Assembly (NCBI GenBank): GCA_030040015.1
Contig: JASHUM010000095.1
Span: 1 to 64,000 of the forward strand
Direction: 5' to 3'
DNA: 64,000 bases
Source: Acidimicrobiales bacterium
GTDB lineage: Bacteria; Actinomycetota; Acidimicrobiia; Acidimicrobiales; UBA8190
This document shows positions 59,640 to 64,000 of the stretch, piece by piece (position 1 is the first letter of the stretch; each line of letters starts with the position of its first letter). Both the position numbers and the translations under genes were made by a program. The notes beneath the pieces were generated by a model. The model was not told where the DNA came from and did not search any database. It saw only the letters and a program-made list of their open reading frames with translations.

Positions 59640-59730
59640 CGCCGTAGTGGCGCGACCATGCCTCGTCGCCGGTTTCGCTTCGATCACGCAATGTTGCGGA
59701 TCTGGAGGGAAACCGGCCGATTCCGCGCAT

Positions 59731-59758
59731 TTGTGCGCTCAGAGTGCCTGCGTATGCT
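59731..59758 (+). promoter_or_regulatory. Promoter of the secreted protease gene
   Basis: TTGTGC (59731-59736), a 16-nt spacer and TATGCT (59753-59758) lie in a locally AT-richer stretch. The ATG at 59766 begins 7 nt after the -10, which fits a leaderless mRNA. Confidence 0.55.
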
Positions 59759-59765
59759 TCCGTCC

Positions 59766-60677
59766 ATGAGACGCCGCCTCCCCCATCTGATCACGGCGAC
59801 TTGCGTCGCCCTCGTCATCGCGTTCCCCGTCGCCCTGAGCGGGTCGTCGCAGGCCGGTGCGATCACCGACCTGACCCCCTCTGCCACCGTGTACCCCGGG
59901 ATCGAATTGTGGGTCGACGTGGGTGGAGGCAACTACAACGGATGCACCGCCAACTTCGTCTTCACCAACGGCACGACGCAGTACATCGGAATGGCCGCCC
60001 ACTGCGCCGGCACCGGTGGCGACACCGACACCGCCTGCAACTCCCCGGTCGTCCCCGACGGGACCCCCGTCTTCATCGGTGAGCCGGTGCTCGGTGTCGG
60101 TTCGAGCGGACTGGAACTGAACGCCCCCGAGACCGTCGGACCGGAGATCGGGACGATGGCCTACAACTCATGGGTGACCATGCAGGCGGACGGCGACGCC
60201 AGCGACTCCTCCTCAGCTGCGTGCCAGTACAACGACCTTTCCCTCGTGCAGATCCTCCCCGGGTTGTCGGTCGACCCCACCGTTCCCGTGTTCGGAGGTC
60301 CCGACGGCCTCTCCGACATCCCGGCCTCGGGCTCGACCGTGTACAGCTACCAGAACTCGACCCTGCGATTGGGGCTCGAGCTCCTCAGCCCCAAGGTCGG
60401 CATCTCCCTCGGCCCCACGTCCGGGACAGACGGGTGGAACACGTTGGTGGAGACCGTCACGCCCGGCATTCCCGGTGACTCGGGGAGCGGATTCATGGAC
60501 GCCAACGGGAATGCCTTCGGCGAGCTCAGCACGATCACCGTCGGCGTCAGCACGTCCGGTCTCGGCGTGGGCAACGGCGTGAACAGCCTGGCCATGGAGC
60601 TGCAATTCCTGAACAGCACCGGGCTCCTGGGAACCGTCAGCTTGGTGCCGGGCGCGACGCCGTTCTCGGGACTGTGA
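59766..60677 (+). CDS. Secreted trypsin-like serine protease
   Basis: 303 aa. The signal peptide is MRRR, a hydrophobic core ATCVALVIAFPVAL and a likely cut after SSQA (residue 30). The catalytic triad is His79 (GMAAHCAG), Asp157 (YNDLSLVQI) and Ser239 (IPGDSGSGF), the chymotrypsin order. Cys60, Cys80, Cys91 and Cys153 could form disulfides. It lacks a PDZ or anchor, so it is probably released. It has its own promoter, and the gene before it (Get3-like) is unrelated. Confidence 0.85.
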   Translation: MRRRLPHLITATCVALVIAFPVALSGSSQAGAITDLTPSATVYPGIELWVDVGGGNYNGCTANFVFTNGTTQYIGMAAHCAGTGGDTDTACNSPVVPDGTPVFIGEPVLGVGSSGLELNAPETVGPEIGTMAYNSWVTMQADGDASDSSSAACQYNDLSLVQILPGLSVDPTVPVFGGPDGLSDIPASGSTVYSYQNSTLRLGLELLSPKVGISLGPTSGTDGWNTLVETVTPGIPGDSGSGFMDANGNAFGELSTITVGVSTSGLGVGNGVNSLAMELQFLNSTGLLGTVSLVPGATPFSGL

Positions 60678-60681
60678 CCGG

Positions 60682-61320
60682 TCAGGTGATCTTGCGGTAG
60701 ATCGTCTGCGTGGTGACCTGGGGCAAGTACGCCTTCGAGGCCTTCGTGTCGAGGAGCTTGACGAACGCGGCGTCGGCGTTGGTCGCCTCCTCGGCCCGCT
60801 GTAGCTGCTCGATCGACTCGCATCCGGTGAACCAGACCACCCCTCCGTACGGGCCCGTGGACGCCACGCCGAACGACGTGGGGCGGCCGGTGATGGCCTT
60901 TGCCCGCTGGGCGATCTCGGCGCCGACCTCGATGCCGCTCGCCAGCGCGCCAGGCACCATCATGGACCGCACCACGCTCACGTAGGACGGTGGTGTGCCC
61001 GACGGGTCCACGTCAGCCACCACGAGGCTGGCCAAGGCGTCGTCGATGGCGTCGCTCGAGAGGAACGTGGCTCCTTCGTTGACCAGGCCGAGGTATGCAT
61101 CGTCGGCCATCAACTTGGCGTCGACGGTCTCGAGCACGCTCAAGTCCTCGACGATGGTCGTCCAGCCGAGGGTCCCGACCCCCGGCGAGAAGACGCTCGA
61201 CCAGAGCGTGAACGGTGTCTCGCTCACGCGGTTCACTTGTTCGGTGATGTTGACCGCCCAGGCCATCGCCTCGGCGAGCCGCCCCGGGGCCAGACGCGCA
61301 GATCGGGAGAACAGGTACAT
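60682..61320 (-). CDS. Conserved hypothetical protein (possible dimeric alpha-beta barrel)
   Basis: 212 aa. It begins MYLFSRSARLAPGRLAEAMA, with segments FTLWSSVFSPGVGTLGWTTI and SMMVPGALASGIEVGAEIAQ. The two halves look like related ferredoxin-like units of the type found in NIPSNAP or EthD proteins, but I cannot name a family. No signal peptide. Start: GGGG lies 6 nt before the ATG at 61320 but abuts the ATG at 61326, so the shorter form is preferred. It converges with the protease gene, 4 nt apart. Confidence 0.6.
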   Translation of the reverse strand: MYLFSRSARLAPGRLAEAMAWAVNITEQVNRVSETPFTLWSSVFSPGVGTLGWTTIVEDLSVLETVDAKLMADDAYLGLVNEGATFLSSDAIDDALASLVVADVDPSGTPPSYVSVVRSMMVPGALASGIEVGAEIAQRAKAITGRPTSFGVASTGPYGGVVWFTGCESIEQLQRAEEATNADAAFVKLLDTKASKAYLPQVTTQTIYRKIT

Positions 61321-61485
61321 CCACATCCCCTTTCATCGAGGGTCTCGGCCCCCCGCGACCCCTGTTCGACCAGGGCGTCTCTCCACCCACCGGTCGCTCT
61401 ACTCCTGAGCCGGGCACTTCGACAGGGCCGAAGGTCCCATTTCTCGACTCGACGCCGTGCAAGAGCCGTTTCGACCTGTCCCCGC

Positions 61486-62040
61486 TCAGGTGCCCCCGGG
61501 CATGCGGGAGGCCAGGTCGAGGACCTCGGCGACGTAGGCGCTCGAGTGGTTGTAGGCGTACACGGCCGCGGCGACGTCGGCACCGCCCCGGGCGCCGTCG
61601 GCGCAGAGCAGGCGTGCCGCCGCGTACACGGCGTCGACCGGGTCGTAGGGAGACGGCGGCGTCACCCCGCCCGGAGGCACGGGCAGGGCGTACTCGGCGA
61701 AGGTGGCCGGCTCGAACTGCATCGGCCCCTGTGCGCCTGCCTCGTTGGCGCCCGAGTGCACGCCCGGGAGGGTGGAGGTCCCGTTGTCCGATTCGACCGT
61801 GCCGATGGCGGCGAGCACCCCGGCCGGCAATCCGGGGCAGGTCGCTGCGGCCTGACGGTAGAGCGCGGCCATGGCCGCCGGCACCGCCGGGCTCGAGGCG
61901 ACGCGCTGGTCCGCGGCGGCGCTCCCCGGGGTGAGGCCGGCCCCGACGCCGGCCACGATGCCGACCAGGCCGAGGACTCCGGCCACCATGGTGCCCGGCA
62001 CGACCAGCGCGCCGGCGACGAGCATCCGAAACCCGGACAC
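61486..62040 (-). CDS. Exported lytic transglycosylase-like protein (SLT/lysozyme-like fold)
   Basis: 184 aa. An N-terminal hydrophobic stretch (about 7-35) acts as signal or anchor. The lysozyme-like core has the catalytic Glu in VLAAIGTVESDNGTS, the motif GAQGPMQFEPATFAEY and the end motif VAAAVYAYNHSSAYVAEVLD. It probably cleaves peptidoglycan glycan strands outside the cell. The GTG at 62040 has GGAG 7 nt upstream. It is monocistronic as far as can be seen. Confidence 0.8.
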   Translation of the reverse strand: MSGFRMLVAGALVVPGTMVAGVLGLVGIVAGVGAGLTPGSAAADQRVASSPAVPAAMAALYRQAAATCPGLPAGVLAAIGTVESDNGTSTLPGVHSGANEAGAQGPMQFEPATFAEYALPVPPGGVTPPSPYDPVDAVYAAARLLCADGARGGADVAAAVYAYNHSSAYVAEVLDLASRMPGGT

Positions 62041-62219
62041 GGGCCACTCCGCCGTCCACAGCCCAGGCGGGCCGCGACGACCGGGCCCGCCGGGGGAGGA
62101 GCAAAGATGGTGAGCGACGGCTCAGAGCGCCGGGGTCCCGCGTGGCGGGCTCAGCCGGCAGGGCCCCTCAGTGCATCACCGGCGCCGGGCCGCCGTCAAC
62201 GGCTTCTTGCCGTCGAGCC

Positions 62220-62933
62220 TCAACGGCGCGGCGCCGTGCCCAGGTGCTCGTGGAAGAACGTCAGGATGCGCGCCCAGGCGTCGTCGGCCGCCGCCGGGTC
62301 GTACTCCAAGGGAAGGAGCCTCCCGGTGAGCCTGGGGATCAAGCCAGGATGCGGGTTCATGAACCCGTGGGTGCTCTGGGGGTACTCCTTCACGTCGTGG
62401 GTCACCCCGAGTGCGTCCAGCGCCGACTCGAGGCGCTTGGGGTGGCCACGCAGGTAGCGGTCCCTGCCCCCGAAGCTCGCCACGACGGGACAGATCCCTT
62501 GCAAGACGTGTTCGGCGTCGGTGGGCACGTCGCCGTAGTTGGGCGCCGCCGCGCCGTACCCGCCCCGCGGCGCACAGGCCAAGGCCAGGCCCCCACCCAT
62601 GCAGAAGCCCACGATGCCCACGGCTCCCGTGCCGTCCTCGTGCCCGGCCAACCAACTGCGCGCTGCTTCGATGTCGTCGAAGGCTCGTCCCTGGCCACGT
62701 GACAAGGCGACCATGGTGGCGGCCACGCACCGGATGGTGAGCCCCCACGAGAACAGGTCCGGCGCCAGCGCCACGTAGCCGGCGGCGGCCAGTCGATCGG
62801 CGTGCCTCCGCATCTCGTCGGTGAGCCCGAACGCCTCGTGCACCACGAGCACGGCGGGCGCCGGGGTCGCCTCGGGCCGGGCCAGGTAGCCGGGGAGAGG
62901 CCCGCTCGGGGCAGCGATCGTGACCTCGGCCAT
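62220..62933 (-). CDS. Dienelactone hydrolase family protein
   Basis: 237 aa alpha/beta hydrolase. The Cys nucleophile lies in VGFCMGGGLAL, the acid in SFGGRDRYL and the His in PQSTHGFMNP. The VLVVHEAFGLTDEMRRHADR start is diagnostic. It probably hydrolyses a lactone or ester. CATCAT lies 6 nt before the ATG at 62933 and no Shine-Dalgarno is seen. It is distinct from the other family member at 26537, which has GYCSGG at the elbow. Confidence 0.85.
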   Translation of the reverse strand: MAEVTIAAPSGPLPGYLARPEATPAPAVLVVHEAFGLTDEMRRHADRLAAAGYVALAPDLFSWGLTIRCVAATMVALSRGQGRAFDDIEAARSWLAGHEDGTGAVGIVGFCMGGGLALACAPRGGYGAAAPNYGDVPTDAEHVLQGICPVVASFGGRDRYLRGHPKRLESALDALGVTHDVKEYPQSTHGFMNPHPGLIPRLTGRLLPLEYDPAAADDAWARILTFFHEHLGTAPRR

Positions 62934-62995
62934 GGGCCGATGATGGCATGGCGTCGTCCCTGCTCGCGAGCGGTGTCGAGCGCTCGTTGTGGCTG

Positions 62996-63014
62996 GTGAG
63001 ATGAAGAATCTCAC
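62996..63014. promoter_or_regulatory. Inverted repeat upstream of hypothetical gene
   Basis: GTGAGAT-GAAGA-ATCTCAC is a perfect 7-bp inverted repeat with a 5-nt spacer, in the gap between divergent genes. It is a candidate operator; it has no T-tract. Confidence 0.45.
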
Positions 63015-63048
63015 GGAGCGTGCCGATAGCGGCAACGGGGGTCGGAAC

Positions 63049-63097
63049 GCAGGTGGGCACCGAGGAGCAGGTGGGCACCAACGAGCAGGTGAGGACA
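63049..63097 (+). repeat. Three 18-bp tandem repeats
   Basis: The core GCAGGTGGGCACC occurs at 63049 and 63067 and, in degenerate form, at 63085, an exact 18-bp period. If translated with the following gene from an earlier start, they would give a Gly/Ala/His-rich hexapeptide repeat. Confidence 0.7.
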
Positions 63098-63672
63098 TGG
63101 TCGCAGCGGTGGGGGGCAGGACGGTGAAGCGGTCGTCGGGTGCGCCGGCGCGCCCCGGGCGCTTTCCGGGCCCCGGTGAGCTGGGCCGTCTCGCCTCCGG
63201 CCTGCTGGGGGAGGCGCTGGCGAGCGACGACGCCGAAGCCGGGGGCCTGCGCGCCGACGACCTGCTCGCCGACACCGACTCCGCCGTGGCCTTGCTCGGT
63301 GACCCGGCGGCGTGGCCGGCGGCTCGCAACGCCGTCGTGCAGCGTTACGGCCGGGTCGGGGCACTCCTGGTCGTGGGGTACGAGGGCAGATGGCGCCGGC
63401 GCCGCGGTCTCGGCGGCGGGCCCAACCCGCCGGCCCTCGAGACGCTGATCGACCGGTTCGCGGCGCTGAGCGCCGAGGGGCTCGACGAGTTGCTCGCCGG
63501 GATCGAGCGCGCCGAGGGTCTCGACGCCGACGAGGAGTCGCGAGCGGCGCGCCGGTGGATGCACGCCACCTACGCCGAGGCGGCGCGCGACGGCACCGAC
63601 GCCGCTCATCGCGCCTACATGGCCGCGCTCGACGCCGTCATGCGCCAGGCCGCACGCCACCTGGCTTCCTGA
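63097..63672 (+). CDS. Hypothetical protein
   Basis: 191 aa, no family recognised. The protein is Ala/Arg/Gly-rich and helical: LGRLASGLLGEALASDDAEA, ALETLIDRFAALSAEGLDEL, then RRWMHATYAEAARDGTDAAH. No membrane helix or signal. Start uncertain: the ATG at 63097 follows GAGG closely; in-frame ATGs at 63001 and upstream would include the tandem repeat. It precedes the PHP-domain gene by 56 nt. Confidence 0.5.
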   Translation: MVAAVGGRTVKRSSGAPARPGRFPGPGELGRLASGLLGEALASDDAEAGGLRADDLLADTDSAVALLGDPAAWPAARNAVVQRYGRVGALLVVGYEGRWRRRRGLGGGPNPPALETLIDRFAALSAEGLDELLAGIERAEGLDADEESRAARRWMHATYAEAARDGTDAAHRAYMAALDAVMRQAARHLAS

Positions 63673-63728
63673 ACCCAGCGGAGGCCGGCCCCGTCCGGGG
63701 GCCCGCCTACGATGCCAGCGAGGCCGCC

Positions 63729-64000
63729 ATGCTCGACTATCACCTCCACCTCTGGCCGCACGGGGAGCGGGCTGTCGGGCCCACCCTGGAGCACGTCGCC
63801 TCCTACTGCGAGCGTGCCGCCCAGATGGGCGTGCGCGAGGTGGCACTCACCGAGCACCTGTTCCGCTTCCGTGACGCCGATCGGGTGCTGCGCGGCTTCT
63901 GGGACGACGACCCTGACCCGGCACTGGCGGCGTCGATGGCCCATTACTGGGACGGGCACACCGACGCCGATCTCGACGCCTACGTGAGTTGCGTGCTGGC
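63729..64000 (+). CDS. PHP-domain phosphoesterase (histidinol-phosphatase-like), 5' part only
   Basis: At least 90 residues, cut by the window end. It begins LDYHLHLWPHGERAVGPTLE, where DYHLHLW is the first PHP metal motif. ALTEHLFRFRDADRVLR supplies the second (TEH). This is typical of HisK-type histidinol phosphatases and other PHP metallophosphoesterases. The ATG at 63729 fits the usual position just before the DxHxH motif. TACGAT lies 15 nt upstream. No his genes lie within the window. Confidence 0.8.
   Translation, partial: MLDYHLHLWPHGERAVGPTLEHVASYCERAAQMGVREVALTEHLFRFRDADRVLRGFWDDDPDPALAASMAHYWDGHTDADLDAYVSCVL

Noticed and set aside
62105..62457. Plus-strand open frame with a GAGGAG Shine-Dalgarno and ATG at 62107
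   Set aside because: Its product is low-complexity Arg/Pro/Ser and most of it is antisense to the well-supported dienelactone hydrolase gene.

Overview
The window is one continuous, very GC-rich chromosomal stretch (about 70% G+C, judged by eye). It is densely packed with genes, and GTG and TTG starts are common. The gene set points to an actinobacterium, most likely class Acidimicrobiia or a close relative: a wax ester synthase/DGAT, several acyl-CoA dehydrogenases, actinobacterial DUF families (DUF3107, DUF4395, DUF5996, DUF6295), ECF sigma factors with zinc anti-sigma partners, and paired Get3-like ATPases. The class assignment is an inference. I saw no rRNA, tRNA, insertion sequence, phage or CRISPR, so this looks like core and metabolic chromosome rather than a mobile island.

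Layout. 0-7.9 kb: a sigma/anti-sigma pair, a COG4705 membrane protein, a VOC protein, an operon of a long acyl-CoA dehydrogenase and a cyclic-nucleotide-domain flavoprotein, then an ECF41/SigJ-type sigma factor. That factor carries a matching promoter in front of itself and another in front of the next VOC gene. 7.9-15.5 kb: a TetR regulator and an MMPL transporter diverge from an amidohydrolase / acetoacetate-decarboxylase-like / SDR / amidohydrolase cassette; tandem operators lie between them. 15.5-24.7 kb: a UBP zinc finger, DUF5996, a patatin / siderophore-reductase / methyltransferase / acetyltransferase run, a nucleotidyltransferase, an EamA transporter, a class B penicillin-binding protein, and a fluoride-riboswitch-controlled pair of CrcB (Fluc) genes. 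24.7-40.3 kb: an HtrA-like protease, hydrolases, hemerythrin, WS/DGAT, an esterase, divergent valS and cysS, a cold-shock protein, an acyl-CoA dehydrogenase, a phosphatase, a TetR regulator, a glycosyltransferase and a crotonase.

40.3-48.8 kb: gmd, then a complete cytochrome c maturation System I operon (ccdA, ccmA-ccmI), with overlapping genes from ccmA to ccmI. 48.8-64 kb: an EAL protein, an SPFH/ribbon-helix-helix pair behind a perfect AT-rich 33-bp palindrome, an Fe-S locus (SufR-like regulator, cysteine desulfurase, divergent mrp), a dGTPase, DUF3107 with two Get3-like ATPases, a secreted trypsin-like protease, a transglycosylase, a dienelactone hydrolase, and a PHP-domain gene cut by the window end.

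The most informative signals are regulatory. Many starts lie 6-7 nt after a -10-like hexamer, which suggests widespread leaderless transcription. valS and cysS share a 20-bp gap with overlapping -10 elements on the two strands. Several operator palindromes sit exactly on promoters. The best candidate for an undescribed pathway is the TetR-controlled amidohydrolase/decarboxylase cassette at 10.2-15.2 kb. The SPFH/RHH operon is a second candidate.
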